A DNA stretch of 64,000 nucleotides from Lentisphaerota bacterium. Its GTDB lineage: Bacteria > Verrucomicrobiota > Lentisphaeria > Victivallales > Victivallaceae. Position numbers and translations under genes: made by a program. Below the pieces are notes generated by a model. The model made no database searches, had not been told where the DNA came from, and was given only the letters and a program-made list of their open reading frames with translations. The stretch spans positions 1 through 64,000 of the forward strand of contig SUVV01000007.1 in assembly GCA_015061805.1 (NCBI GenBank), in the 5' to 3' direction. Of this stretch, positions 54,501 to 63,497 are shown in pieces (within the stretch, counting starts at the first letter, position 1; every line of letters starts with the position of its first letter).

Positions 54501-55957
54501 TCTACTACTTCAACGACCTGATGGCAAAGCGCACCGGAGATCATAAACTCTACGTTTTCATGAATTTGTTTTATCTGAACGATCAGCAGAGAAAATTCAT
54601 TGATTCGCTCAAGCGAGACGGTAAAACACTGGTGTTTCTCTATGCGCCTGGCTATCTGTCCGACCGGGGAACTTCGGTTAAAGATATGAGCAGACTGACC
54701 GGTATAAACATTGTTTCCTCCAATGTCCGGATGAAAAATTCGGTTTTCTGCGACTCTCCGCTGACCAAAGGAATTGCCGGACTGCCCGCCGGTATCGGCA
54801 ACAACATGGGTGGAGAAAGTTTCTGCATCAAAGACAGTAAAGCAATCCCGCTGATGCACTATTCGACCGGCAAGGAAATTTCCGGAGCATACCGGGATTT
54901 CGGGACTCATAAAGTGTTTTACTTTGCGGCACCATCGCCATTCACACCGGAATTTTTGCAGAAACTGGCAAAATTCGCCGGAGTTCATGTCTACAACCGC
55001 ACTCCCGGAGATATGTTCGTTCAGAGAAGAAACGATCTGGCAGTACTCCACGGAGTCGAAGGAAACACCAACTGTCTGGATTACCCGGCGGGAACGGAAC
55101 TTTCCGATTTGATCACCGGAGAAAAGATCCCGCAGAAAGAGGGCAAATTCATCATTCCGCTGCTCCCCGGAGAAACCCGGCTGATCAAGGTCAGCAGGAA
55201 AACCGCCCCGGTTCCGATGCCGGAAACGGTCACTCCGGAAATGCTCGATGCCGCCGCCCGGGAACTCCGCTTCACCAAGCCGCTGAAAATCCTGTGGCTC
55301 GGTGACAGTTTGAGCGACCTCAACCGCGAGAATAATTTTATTGCTATTGCTCAGAAAGCGATCAACAAACATCATCCCGGCATGCTCACCATCCGCAACC
55401 TCGCGGTGCGCGGAGATTACATCACCCGTGTCATCCGCCGGATCAATGGTCTGAAAGGAGCGCCTCCGGCATTCCGGCAGGAGATGTACAAAGACATTTT
55501 TGCAGAAAAGTACGATATGATGGTCACATTCCTCGGTCACAACGATACCCGGCTGGATATGCAGAAATCCCCGGACAAGGCGATTCTGGTGCCGCCTGCG
55601 GAACAGATCAAGGCATACCGCCGGTTGTCGGAGATCATGGAAAACTTTGATCCGTACATGGAACAGGTTTTCTTTTCCACCAGTTCCTCCGACAGCGACA
55701 CCTGCAAAAACAATGCGGAAATCGCCCGCAAAAAAGGACGGCCGGTGGTGCTTTTCGGTGATGAAAAGAGCATGATCGAATACAACCGGATTACCGCCCG
55801 AACCGCCGGAGAATTGAAACTTCCGTATATCGACATCGACACCCCCATGCGCAAATTGCCGAACCGCAAAGAATTGTTTGTTGACGGCGTTCATTTGAGC
55901 GCAAAAGGCAATCTGCTCATGGCGTGGAATCTCATCCAATTTTTGAAACAGCGCTGA
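51581..55957 (+). CDS. secreted glycoside hydrolase (GH42-like) fused to SGNH/GDSL hydrolase
   Basis: 1458 aa. A signal peptide (MKKITLLLSGIFALLLCAEQ) is followed by two similar ~130-residue modules (about 22-150 and 157-287; both contain QTGYFH and LDAGFFGY), probably carbohydrate-binding. A further beta domain leads to a clan GH-A-like barrel with acid/base candidate Glu670 (TGNEDG) and nucleophile candidate Glu844 (VCEADYRTW). Residues ~1235-1455 are an SGNH esterase with GDS at 1241-1243, GHND at 1319-1322 and Asp1435/His1438 in DGVHLS. One chain could cleave a chain and remove its acyl groups. Substrate unknown. Confidence 0.85.
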   Translation: MKKITLLLSGIFALLLCAEQLPNSQWRDTVIKRKTAFAGDKLILSVQNGAQTGYFHKAFPGEKGQKYQMTVKVSGNGMLDAGFFGYDTNGKFLGRFPKTLPRKIVNSDQEVSLYYQFENNSDAAVIRPHLLIRKGKLLLTETDFVKVDKFTEPPKPLKLLAPAKWFDTAVKRKIDRDGSTLLLTTHDGKQTGYFHNAIPGKNGEKFIMTVTVSGNGTLDAGFFGYSAKGKFLGRFPKNLPRKVVNSEKTVTLEYYLENTTEAAAIRPHLLLRKGKLKLHSAAFTPVDKFPEVPETVNHLDTSRRMEGELLPVFTEPNLLKNAFGSSALKSWKITGGEAKIENNELVLTQKARHGRIVAISPAVKPGRSGNYLLTALYSSQNLKFGASAVISMIKSSELSRYLAKFDQPAVYSSFSGIEIYNRRKGDWQRVGSSHKIAEQNKDDLFHLVIVFQGPASTIRWGSIYFGLGPWNPDSRKAAYNWNTVVNNYDPLHSEEETLKILASRPDTNAELQFLKGYPHVMVNGKVQVPLFYLGDANRSERSKLQDFKKAGIDIQMVFVDKQCWSGNKKYDFATLDRLMMDACRRNPHGIFIPVLSLSPYPSWGDEFPSEVAVDNKGKATTSRHGRKSPPCYWSEVYRRQALDYLQAAVEHMKNRPYYKAIAGIFITGNEDGQFYYQIYSNGRLGDADSPAALPVFRKFLRERYRDEKALQKAWKNSQVTFANARPSTASLSVKGNFFNPATDMQLIDTIRFLNESNGDFVNKMCSTVKSTAGKKILCVMWFGRGASQLVYPQFCQTRKILPQNNLDLMGAQPGYRGERHAGCSSFFSEVFDSIRIHNKMAVCEADYRTWTGFLLSLQHDIFNVRYWSRHDLTGAIWREAGKLLSTGGGLWFYDMCGGYFKHPQIMSDIAKLRRAAEKLQENPAPFAPSEMILIADENNNYHTSEQLNIHNGPNYRTVRKTQRALMRAGLQFDFYYFNDLMAKRTGDHKLYVFMNLFYLNDQQRKFIDSLKRDGKTLVFLYAPGYLSDRGTSVKDMSRLTGINIVSSNVRMKNSVFCDSPLTKGIAGLPAGIGNNMGGESFCIKDSKAIPLMHYSTGKEISGAYRDFGTHKVFYFAAPSPFTPEFLQKLAKFAGVHVYNRTPGDMFVQRRNDLAVLHGVEGNTNCLDYPAGTELSDLITGEKIPQKEGKFIIPLLPGETRLIKVSRKTAPVPMPETVTPEMLDAAARELRFTKPLKILWLGDSLSDLNRENNFIAIAQKAINKHHPGMLTIRNLAVRGDYITRVIRRINGLKGAPPAFRQEMYKDIFAEKYDMMVTFLGHNDTRLDMQKSPDKAILVPPAEQIKAYRRLSEIMENFDPYMEQVFFSTSSSDSDTCKNNAEIARKKGRPVVLFGDEKSMIEYNRITARTAGELKLPYIDIDTPMRKLPNRKELFVDGVHLSAKGNLLMAWNLIQFLKQR

Positions 55958-55978
55958 TACCCGGAGAATCTTTGATTT

Positions 55979-57121
55979 ATGTCCTGTAATAACCAAAACA
56001 TCAATATCGGAGTTATCGGTGCCGGAGCCAGAGCGTGCGTGGCAAATTCGGTACTGAAACTGTCATCACAATTGAAAATGACCCGGATTTTTGATCCGGA
56101 CACCAAAGCGTGCATGCGTTGGATAAACGAGAGCAATTCTCCGGAGTGCGTGATCTGCAGCAATGAAGAGGAGATATTTTCCGACCCGCAGATAGACTGG
56201 GTAATGATCTTTTCGCCCAATTACCTGCATTACGGTCACATCATGCGGGCATTCGCTGCCAGCAAGAATGTCTTTGCAGAAAAGCCGCTGGCGACCTCCA
56301 TTGAAGATTGCCGAAAAATCTGCGAAACCGCCAAAACCTGCGGCAAATCATTCTGCACCGGTTTTGTGCTGCGGTGCGCGCCGATCTACCGTCAGGTCAA
56401 AGAATTCCTGGATGCCGGAGAAATCGGCAAAATAATCTCCATCGAAGCCAATGAACACATCACCCCGTTTCACGGCGCACACATCATGTCCAACTGGCGG
56501 CGCTTCAAGGAGCAGTCCGGTTCACACATTCTGGAAAAGTGCTGTCATGACCTTGATCTGATCAATTGGTTCACAGGTTCTCTGCCGCAAAAGGTGGCAT
56601 CATTCGGCGGTTTGAACTTTTTTGTTCCGGAAAACGCTTCATTCCGGGAACGTTTCATTGATCCTGCGACCGGCAAAGGGCATTTTGAGTGCGATGAACG
56701 TCACGAACCCAACGCCTTTCTTACCGAAAAAACGGTCGTTGACAATCAGGTTGCCATCATGGAATTTGCCAATGGAGTCCGGGTGAGTTTCACGGCGAAC
56801 AGTTCCAATGTTATTCCGGAACGGCGCATGTTCATTTCCGGAACCGAAGGGAACCTGATCGTTGACATGATTTCGCAGGAGATCAAACTCCGCCGTCTGG
56901 GAGAATGCTGCACCCGCACTTGCGCTTTCCGGGAGATCAACCACGCCGGAGGCGATGCGGTACTGGCAAAAGAATTGCTGGATACCATGCTCAATAATGC
57001 TCCATTCATCTCCAGCGGTCTGGAGGGATTAAACAGTGCCGTTGCCGCGCTGGCAATAGAAGAATCCAGAGTTTCCGGCAGGATCATCGACCTGACCGAA
57101 GTCTGGCAGGCACTGAAGTAA
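55979..57121 (+). CDS. Gfo/Idh/MocA family oxidoreductase
   Basis: 380 aa. The Rossmann fold begins INIGVIGAGARACVANSV, and the family signature EKPLATSIEDCRKICETAKTCG is present. The C-terminal domain has the His-containing EKCCHDLDLINWFTG used in catalysis. Such enzymes use NAD(P) to oxidise sugars, inositols or uronates. It is cytoplasmic, starts 21 bp after the glycosidase fusion and is followed by a terminator, so it closes this operon. Confidence 0.93.
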   Translation: MSCNNQNINIGVIGAGARACVANSVLKLSSQLKMTRIFDPDTKACMRWINESNSPECVICSNEEEIFSDPQIDWVMIFSPNYLHYGHIMRAFAASKNVFAEKPLATSIEDCRKICETAKTCGKSFCTGFVLRCAPIYRQVKEFLDAGEIGKIISIEANEHITPFHGAHIMSNWRRFKEQSGSHILEKCCHDLDLINWFTGSLPQKVASFGGLNFFVPENASFRERFIDPATGKGHFECDERHEPNAFLTEKTVVDNQVAIMEFANGVRVSFTANSSNVIPERRMFISGTEGNLIVDMISQEIKLRRLGECCTRTCAFREINHAGGDAVLAKELLDTMLNNAPFISSGLEGLNSAVAALAIEESRVSGRIIDLTEVWQALK

Positions 57122-57136
57122 AATTTATAAAAACAT

Positions 57137-57165
57137 AATCCCGGCGACTCGCCGGGATTTTATAA
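57137..57165 (+). terminator. terminator of the regulator-glycosidase-dehydrogenase unit
   Basis: The stem AATCCCGGCGA/TCGCCGGGATT with a 1-nt centre is followed by TTATAAAATTT, 16 bp after the stop. Confidence 0.85.
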
Positions 57166-57182
57166 AATTTACCGCAATTCCC

Positions 57183-57211
57183 TTGATTTTTCACACTTTC
57201 GGGGTTAAAGT
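57183..57211 (+). promoter_or_regulatory. promoter of the GspG-like gene at 57256
   Basis: TTGATT (57183-57188), 17 bp, TAAAGT (57206-57211). TTTTCAC follows the -35 box. Confidence 0.7.
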
Positions 57212-57255
57212 ATAGCAGTGCAAATATTTTCGACACCATTTCAAGGAGAAATATC

Positions 57256-57993
57256 ATGAAAAAGACAATCAGACGTTTCACTCTGGTGGAAATGCTGACG
57301 GTGGTCGCCATTATCGGCATCCTCGCCGGATTGATCATCCCCACCGTCATCATCGCCCAGAACCGCGGACGGGAAACTCAGGCAAAGACCGACATTTCCA
57401 GTATCATGACCGCGCTGAAACAACTCAAGAGCGACTGCAACCGCTGTCTGGTCAGAGCTAACACAAGCGATTTTTACATTGGTGCAGTGCGGTGTCACAC
57501 TTCTTCTCCTAATGCCAACTCCACACCGGTTTCCCGTTTCAGTTGTCCATTACACGATTCACCTTCACCAACATACCACCATGTTGTCCGGATCGAGGGA
57601 AGTGCTTACAATGCCATGATCGCTGAGTTGTCGGCTCCGAAGAACGAGACTCTTCGCGATCTCTCTGCCGCAAACCAGGCGCGCTGTGTCAACCGCCGCC
57701 GCAAAGTTTACCTCGACCCCAAGAACGGTTTCAACTCCGGCGCACCGTACACCAGTCAGGAAGATGCTCTCTGGCGTGACCCGTGGGGCAATCCTTATGT
57801 GATCTACATCGGAGCAGACGCCGATCATCAGATGGTAATGCCGGGGTACTCCATTCCGATTGCCGCCGGACTTGCCGTCTACTCTTTCGGCCCCAACGGC
57901 ACCGATGATCACGGCTGCAACGCCAGTTTAGATCTCTGCAGATCCTCCGGCAACCACAAAAACCATGATGATATCGCTTCGTGGAATCTGTAA
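57256..57993 (+). CDS. prepilin-like protein, GspG type
   Basis: 245 aa from the ATG behind AAGGAGAAATATC. MKKTIRRFTLVEMLTVVAII is the prepilin motif. RDPWGNPYVIYI and YSFGPNGTDD match the end of major pseudopilins, where Asp residues bind calcium. Four cysteines in the middle may form disulfides. It has its own promoter and terminator and no H-X9-DG motif. Confidence 0.9.
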   Translation: MKKTIRRFTLVEMLTVVAIIGILAGLIIPTVIIAQNRGRETQAKTDISSIMTALKQLKSDCNRCLVRANTSDFYIGAVRCHTSSPNANSTPVSRFSCPLHDSPSPTYHHVVRIEGSAYNAMIAELSAPKNETLRDLSAANQARCVNRRRKVYLDPKNGFNSGAPYTSQEDALWRDPWGNPYVIYIGADADHQMVMPGYSIPIAAGLAVYSFGPNGTDDHGCNASLDLCRSSGNHKNHDDIASWNL

Positions 57994-58016
57994 ACTGAAA
58001 TATCACAGTTCTTTTC

Positions 58017-58056
58017 AAATCCCGGCAAGGTACTCCTTGCCGGGATTTGCTTTTTC
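58017..58056 (+). terminator. terminator of the GspG-like gene
   Basis: A 14-bp stem AAATCCCGGCAAGG/CCTTGCCGGGATTT with loop tact, then GCTTTTT. The next promoter's -35 overlaps its end. Confidence 0.93.
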
Positions 58057-58075
58057 ACCCAACGGGCAGTATATT
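58047..58075 (+). promoter_or_regulatory. promoter of the 58114 operon
   Basis: TTGCTT (58047-58052), 17 bp, TATATT (58070-58075). Confidence 0.7.
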
Positions 58076-58113
58076 AGAAGCAAAATCCTTAAATTTACTG
58101 GAGCCGTTCAAAT

Positions 58114-60084
58114 ATGAATACCGCAAAACCTGATTATTTTCTTTCCCCCGATCCCAACCGCCCCCGTCTGATAATCCGCCTCCGCGCCGGACATGAAGAG
58201 CCGGAGGTGTGGGAACGCCTCTTTGAACAACTCAAACAAAACCGGGAAATCTGCGATGAGGTCTGGTTCTCCACCGGAACCGCCTTCCCCACGCTGGATG
58301 AACACCGCAAAAAATCCGGACTCTTTGCCCGTTATGCCGATGAATTGCGTTCGATCGGCATCATCCCGTCGCTTCAATTGCAAGCCACCATCGGTCACAG
58401 CGACCGCACCTTTGCCGACAACACCCTCGAAGGAAAAAACTGGGGCAGTTACGTCGGCCGCAACGGCGAAGTCACCCGCAGCTGCAACTGTCCGAATCAG
58501 CCGGGATTCCTCGAATACATGGCAGAAATCTCCCGCATTTACGCCCAATGGCAGCCCGGTTCCATCTGGCTGGATGACGATTTGCGGTTAGACGGTCATC
58601 ACCCGGCAAATGCGCCTTACGGCTGCCATTGCGACGAATGTATCGCCGCATTCTCTGCAGAAGAAAAACGCAACTTTACCCGCGCCGAACTGGTACAGGC
58701 ATATGAAAATGACCCCGGACTCGAACGCCGCTGGCACGATTTCGCCACCCGGAGCATCACCCGCCTTACCGAAGTCATCATCAACAGTGCCCGGGAAGTT
58801 TCCCCTGCCAGCCGCTTCGGATTACAGCACGGCGGCAGCGACGACCGCATCAACATTCTCAACACCATCGCCCGCTGTACCGGAGAACGGGCGGGTTCCC
58901 GTCCCGGCGGCGGCGTGGACAGCGATATGGAACCGTTGTGGATAATCGACAAAGCCTTTCTCTGTTCCAGACAGACCTACGGTCAGCCGGGATATGAAAT
59001 GCTCGGTCAGGTCTGCCCGGAAATCGAATCCTATCCCCGCACCTACAGCTGCAAAAGCGCACAGGGTCTGCGCCTTGAAACCATGCTTTACCTCTCGCTC
59101 GGCGGCGGCGACAGCATGAGTTACTTTATCATGGACCCCATCTGCGAAACGACTGAATGGTACGGAAAAAATCTGCTTGCTCCGCTGGCGGCAGATGCTC
59201 CGTGCTTCCGCGACCTCATCCGCCGCAATGAAAACACGATCCCAGCCGGAATCGGCAGGGTGGAACGCGCCTGTTACACCTTCCGCACCCGGGATGCCGG
59301 ACTGCCGCTCATCGGTATTCCGCAGGCAGGCTACGCTCCCGGAGCCGGATGCATCCAGTTGACTGCCTTTGCCATTGATGAAATGGATGATGAGAAACTG
59401 GAATCGCTTCTCAAAAAAAATATCATTCTGGACGGCAAAGCCGCCGATGCGGTGATAAAGCGCGGCTTCGGAAACACTCTCGGCGGCATCTCGCTCGAAC
59501 CGTTTGAAAAATGTTTTTTTGATTACTGTACCGATGACCCGCTCAATTCCGGAATTGAAGGAGCGAAAAACTTCCCATTTTCCGAAGACCGCTTCGTTTT
59601 GAACATCCCGGAAACGCTTCCCGCCCGGGTGCTCACCCGCTATCTTGACGGCAAAAAACAGGATCTCGGCGCGGCAACCGTCATCTTTGAACGCCCCGAC
59701 CACAGCCGCTGTGCCATTATCGGTTATGCCGGATTTCACACCCAGTTCCTCGCCTCCAGCCGGGTCGTCATGCTCAATCGCATCGCTGATTGGGTTTCCG
59801 GTGAAACGCTCCCGGCAATGCCGCTGGAAGCCAACCGCTGCCTGATCATCCCCCGGATCACCAGAGAGAAAGCTTTGCGTACCGTCACCATTCTCAACAC
59901 CACTATCGGCACCCATGCCCCGTTGAAAATCCGTTTGCGCGGAGTCCCGGAGAAAGCAACAATCTCTTGGCACATGCCGCAAAAAGAACCAATCACGCTC
60001 GACCGGGAAACGACCGGTGATTCCGTCACCGTCACCATCCCGGAAATCGGAGCATGGGATGCCGGATATCTGGCAATCGATTGA
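58114..60084 (+). CDS. putative glycoside hydrolase-like protein, family not recognised
   Basis: 656 aa, no signal peptide. The N-terminal half reads like a TIM barrel: EVWFSTGTAFPTLDEH, YADELRSIGIIPSLQLQ, GSIWLDDDLRLDGHH with an acidic cluster, then CHCDECIAAF, a cysteine pattern also seen in DUF4838-type proteins (CMCPGC). The C-terminal third is beta-rich. The layout suggests a cytoplasmic glycosidase or related enzyme acting on imported oligosaccharide, but this is inference. It is followed after 32 bp by a secreted phosphoesterase gene. Confidence 0.7.
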   Translation: MNTAKPDYFLSPDPNRPRLIIRLRAGHEEPEVWERLFEQLKQNREICDEVWFSTGTAFPTLDEHRKKSGLFARYADELRSIGIIPSLQLQATIGHSDRTFADNTLEGKNWGSYVGRNGEVTRSCNCPNQPGFLEYMAEISRIYAQWQPGSIWLDDDLRLDGHHPANAPYGCHCDECIAAFSAEEKRNFTRAELVQAYENDPGLERRWHDFATRSITRLTEVIINSAREVSPASRFGLQHGGSDDRINILNTIARCTGERAGSRPGGGVDSDMEPLWIIDKAFLCSRQTYGQPGYEMLGQVCPEIESYPRTYSCKSAQGLRLETMLYLSLGGGDSMSYFIMDPICETTEWYGKNLLAPLAADAPCFRDLIRRNENTIPAGIGRVERACYTFRTRDAGLPLIGIPQAGYAPGAGCIQLTAFAIDEMDDEKLESLLKKNIILDGKAADAVIKRGFGNTLGGISLEPFEKCFFDYCTDDPLNSGIEGAKNFPFSEDRFVLNIPETLPARVLTRYLDGKKQDLGAATVIFERPDHSRCAIIGYAGFHTQFLASSRVVMLNRIADWVSGETLPAMPLEANRCLIIPRITREKALRTVTILNTTIGTHAPLKIRLRGVPEKATISWHMPQKEPITLDRETTGDSVTVTIPEIGAWDAGYLAID

Positions 60085-60116
60085 TTATTGCATTTTAACA
60101 ACAGGAATACCATTCT

Positions 60117-61862
60117 ATGAATAAACTGCCCTTTTTGATGCTGTTGATGTGCCCGATGCTGCTCGCCGCCCAGAGTTGGCAGATCAGTATCGCCGCGAAA
60201 CTGACCGCCGCCGATGCCGCCGGAATTTCCCGAAGCGGGATCGCTCTGCCGGGAAGCAGACAAGTCGATATCAAATCCGGGGCGGTCTATCCGCTCTCCA
60301 AACTTTCCGGCAAAATCAAGCGCGGAACCAAACTCCGGGCAATCGCCTTTACCGTGATCGAATCTGAAAAAGATGCCGTCCGTCATATCGGTATCGGAGC
60401 CGACTGGTTCTGCACAGCATACCTCAATGGCCAAAAAATCCTCTCTACCGAACCCGGCGGCAATAAATTCACCCGGATATCGCCATACAATCATATCGCA
60501 AAGGTGCAGCTGAAAGCCGGAAAAAATTTTCTTGCCCTATTCATCCGTCCCAACGTTTATCAATGGAAATTCGCCTGCAAGGTGATTCCGGAGATGAGCA
60601 TTATTCCTGCCCACCGGAACGACCGGGAACAACTGATGTCGGCGCTCTTCCCTCCGAAAAATCCGGGGCTTCTCCGCAAGGAACTGATCCATCAGCTTTC
60701 CTGCGACAGTGCGGCGGTGAGTTGTGAATTCGGCTCTCCGGTCATCTGCGGCATCCGTTACCGCAAAAGTTCCGACCCGGCAGAAAAAAGCAAACTGCTC
60801 TGGCACACCCGTTCCGGGAAACGGCTCGTCCGGAAAATCCACCGTTTCGAACTCTCCAAACTTGAAGCGGCAACCGATTACACCTATGATATCGTCAAGA
60901 TCGATACCGACACTGCGAAAATCATCACGGTATCTTCCGGAAAATTCAAAACTTTTCCGGCGCAGGGAGTTGAACACTCCTTCGTCGCCATCAGCGACAC
61001 CCAGGCGATGCCGGAAAACCGGAAAAAAGCAATGAGTCAATTCGCCCGGATGCCGCAAACCGGGGAAGCGGCATTCGTGGTTTCCCTCGGAGATGTTTCC
61101 GAACACTTTGACAACTTTGAACCGCACTATTTTGACTATTTTCTGGATATGCTGCCCAAAAACCGATGTTTCAAACCGGTAACACTGGTCAGAGGCAACC
61201 ATGAGTACCGGGGCGAAGACACCGAAGTCTACCCTGAACACTTCGGCAGAACCTATTATACTTTCCGGCATGGCGAAGTATTCTACATCGTATTGGACTC
61301 CGGCGAAGGTGCCGACACCATCTGGAAACCGGGAAATCATCTGCTTTGGACCGATACAGAACAACTTTTCAGAGAACAGATCGAATTTCTGGAAAAGGTC
61401 ATCGAAACTCCGGAGTGCAAAAATGCCAGATACCGGATCGTACTCGCGCATGCGTCCCCATTCAAATACCATGCCAAATTCTATGCCGCAAACATGCGGA
61501 AACTTACCGGAAAATTCTTTTTCGGCACCAATCCGCGCTGTAAAATCGATCTGTGGCTCTGCGCGCATGTCCACTACGCTTCCCGCTTCGATCCGGCGAC
61601 CAAAACGATGGTTGGCTTCCCCTTTGCCAAACGGAGCAAACTCAAAATCGATCCTGCCGACCTTGCCGATATAAACTTCCCGGTAGTGACTAATGACGGT
61701 CCCGGTCAGGGCGGCGAATGGCTTTCATTTACCACCGTCAAAGTGACTCCGGCGGGATTGCGGGTAACGATACGCAGTATTGACGGCAAAGTACTGGACG
61801 ATGTCATCATCGAAAAGAACAAACCGCATACCGTAAAAGCGAGTGTCCTGCAAAAACTCTGA
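60117..61862 (+). CDS. secreted metallophosphoesterase, purple-acid-phosphatase-like
   Basis: 581 aa. MNKLPFLMLLMCPMLLAAQ is a signal peptide. A beta-rich region (about 20-180) and a Fn3-like domain (about 195-285, KLEAATDYTYDIV) precede the calcineurin-like domain. Metal-site motifs are present with changes: SDTQ for D-x-H, SLGDVSEH for GDxxD/E, RGNHEY intact, LAHASP and CAHVHY for the last His sites. It likely removes phosphate outside the cytoplasm, perhaps from a decorated glycan as the operon context suggests. Confidence 0.82.
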   Translation: MNKLPFLMLLMCPMLLAAQSWQISIAAKLTAADAAGISRSGIALPGSRQVDIKSGAVYPLSKLSGKIKRGTKLRAIAFTVIESEKDAVRHIGIGADWFCTAYLNGQKILSTEPGGNKFTRISPYNHIAKVQLKAGKNFLALFIRPNVYQWKFACKVIPEMSIIPAHRNDREQLMSALFPPKNPGLLRKELIHQLSCDSAAVSCEFGSPVICGIRYRKSSDPAEKSKLLWHTRSGKRLVRKIHRFELSKLEAATDYTYDIVKIDTDTAKIITVSSGKFKTFPAQGVEHSFVAISDTQAMPENRKKAMSQFARMPQTGEAAFVVSLGDVSEHFDNFEPHYFDYFLDMLPKNRCFKPVTLVRGNHEYRGEDTEVYPEHFGRTYYTFRHGEVFYIVLDSGEGADTIWKPGNHLLWTDTEQLFREQIEFLEKVIETPECKNARYRIVLAHASPFKYHAKFYAANMRKLTGKFFFGTNPRCKIDLWLCAHVHYASRFDPATKTMVGFPFAKRSKLKIDPADLADINFPVVTNDGPGQGGEWLSFTTVKVTPAGLRVTIRSIDGKVLDDVIIEKNKPHTVKASVLQKL

Positions 61863-61944
61863 TTGCAAATTGCAAAAAAAATTTTCCCGGGAACTGGATT
61901 TTTCTGTCGCGGCGCATTATTTTATGTGGTAAAGGAGATCTGAT

Positions 61945-63477
61945 ATGAAATTACCGAAATACCGCATTTTGCGTCTGACAGCGGCTCTGGCGGTGCTGGT
62001 GATGTTCACGCTGACCGCGCTTGGGATTGCCGGAAAAACCGTTTTCACCGCCAAATGGCAATTCGTTCCCGCGCTGCTCCGCACCATTGCCGGAGTCGGC
62101 GCCGGAGCCGTAACGCTCGTTGTATTGCTGCTGATTGCGGCGGTTGCCGGACGGTGGTACTGCAGTTTATTCTGTCCGCTGGGAATTTTCATCGACCTCA
62201 TTGACCTGCTTCCGATACCGGGGAAAAAGGCACTGAAAAAAGATTTTTCATTCTGGCAGCGGGGTATCGCCCTCTTTTGCATCGTATTGGCATTGTGCGG
62301 AGTAAACGGCGGATTTCTATTGCTGGACCCCTACTCCAACTTTTTCCGGATGACCGGAGAATTTTCCCGGGGCAGTTTCGGTTTGGGAGCATTGCTCTTT
62401 CTGCTCTTCACCATTTTTCTCGCCATCCGGAAACGCCGTTTCTACTGTACGGCGATCTGTCCGGCAGGAGGATGTTTCAATCTATTCTCCCGTATTGCTC
62501 CGGTCAAACTTGCCATAAATGAGCGTTGCGTCAAATGCCGGAAGTGCGAAAATATCTGCCCGGCAGGCTGTATTGATGTCGCTTCCGGAAGTGTGGACAA
62601 CGCCCGCTGTATCCGCTGTTTGAACTGTCTGGATGCCTGTAAATTTTCAGCGCTCGGCTTTACGCTGTCACGCCCCGGCACTCCGAAAATCCCGGAAAAT
62701 CCGGAGCGCCGCGAATTCATCAAACGCAGTTCTGCTGCTGTCGGCGGCGCGGTCGCAGGCGGCCTGATGATCAAACTCGGCATGGAGAAATTCGCTCCGG
62801 CGCAGGCATTCTCTCAAATCCTGCCTCCCGGTGCCGGAAGCATGGGAGAGTTCGCCAAAAAATGCACCTCCTGTCTGATCTGCGTGCAGAATTGCCCGCA
62901 GGAGATCATCCGCCCGGCGAAAGGCGGTGACGGACCGGTATCGCTCGATTTGAACGGTCAATTCTGCCTGTGGGAATGCAATATGTGTTCAGCCATCTGC
63001 CCGATGGGGGCGATCGCCGAGTTGAATCTTCCGGAAAAACAGCACACTCAAATCGCCCATGCGAAGATCGATTCCAGATGTATCGGCTGTACCCAATGCG
63101 TTGCCGGATGTCCGGCACATGCCATGGTGATCAATGACAGGAATCTGGCAGAACCCGATCTTAAACGTTGTGTCGGCTGCGGCAAATGCGCCACCCTCTG
63201 CCCGGTCAAAGCGATCTCGATCGTGCCGGTGGCACAGCAGACCCGGCTTCAGGCGCTTCCGGAGCAGGGAAAGAAAACGCAAACTGACGATGCTCCCTTA
63301 AAGGCATTCATCAACGCCAAAGAGTGCTTCTCCTGCGGTTCCTGCGCGGAGGTCTGCCCGGTCAAGGCGATAACTCTGGACGAAAACGACACCCCGAAAC
63401 CGGTGGATGAAACCAAATGTATCGGCTGTGGTAAATGTGTCAAGGTCTGCCCGGCACGGGCGATCACCTTGAAGTGA
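61945..63477 (+). CDS. NapH-like membrane protein fused to Tat-signal polyferredoxin
   Basis: 510 aa behind AAAGGAGATCTG. Residues 1-190 have four helices and the NapH motifs CSLFCPLG and CTAICPAGG. A ferredoxin pair follows (CVKCRKCENICPAGC, CIRCLNCLDAC). At 255-290 lies a full Tat-like signal inside the chain: RREFIK, a hydrophobic stretch and AQA. Six more 4Fe-4S motifs follow up to the C-terminus. It resembles NapH and NapG/MauM joined head to tail, likely moving electrons across the inner membrane. The redox partner is unknown. Confidence 0.85.
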   Translation: MKLPKYRILRLTAALAVLVMFTLTALGIAGKTVFTAKWQFVPALLRTIAGVGAGAVTLVVLLLIAAVAGRWYCSLFCPLGIFIDLIDLLPIPGKKALKKDFSFWQRGIALFCIVLALCGVNGGFLLLDPYSNFFRMTGEFSRGSFGLGALLFLLFTIFLAIRKRRFYCTAICPAGGCFNLFSRIAPVKLAINERCVKCRKCENICPAGCIDVASGSVDNARCIRCLNCLDACKFSALGFTLSRPGTPKIPENPERREFIKRSSAAVGGAVAGGLMIKLGMEKFAPAQAFSQILPPGAGSMGEFAKKCTSCLICVQNCPQEIIRPAKGGDGPVSLDLNGQFCLWECNMCSAICPMGAIAELNLPEKQHTQIAHAKIDSRCIGCTQCVAGCPAHAMVINDRNLAEPDLKRCVGCGKCATLCPVKAISIVPVAQQTRLQALPEQGKKTQTDDAPLKAFINAKECFSCGSCAEVCPVKAITLDENDTPKPVDETKCIGCGKCVKVCPARAITLK

Positions 63478-63497
63478 CCGCCCCGACCGGAATATCA

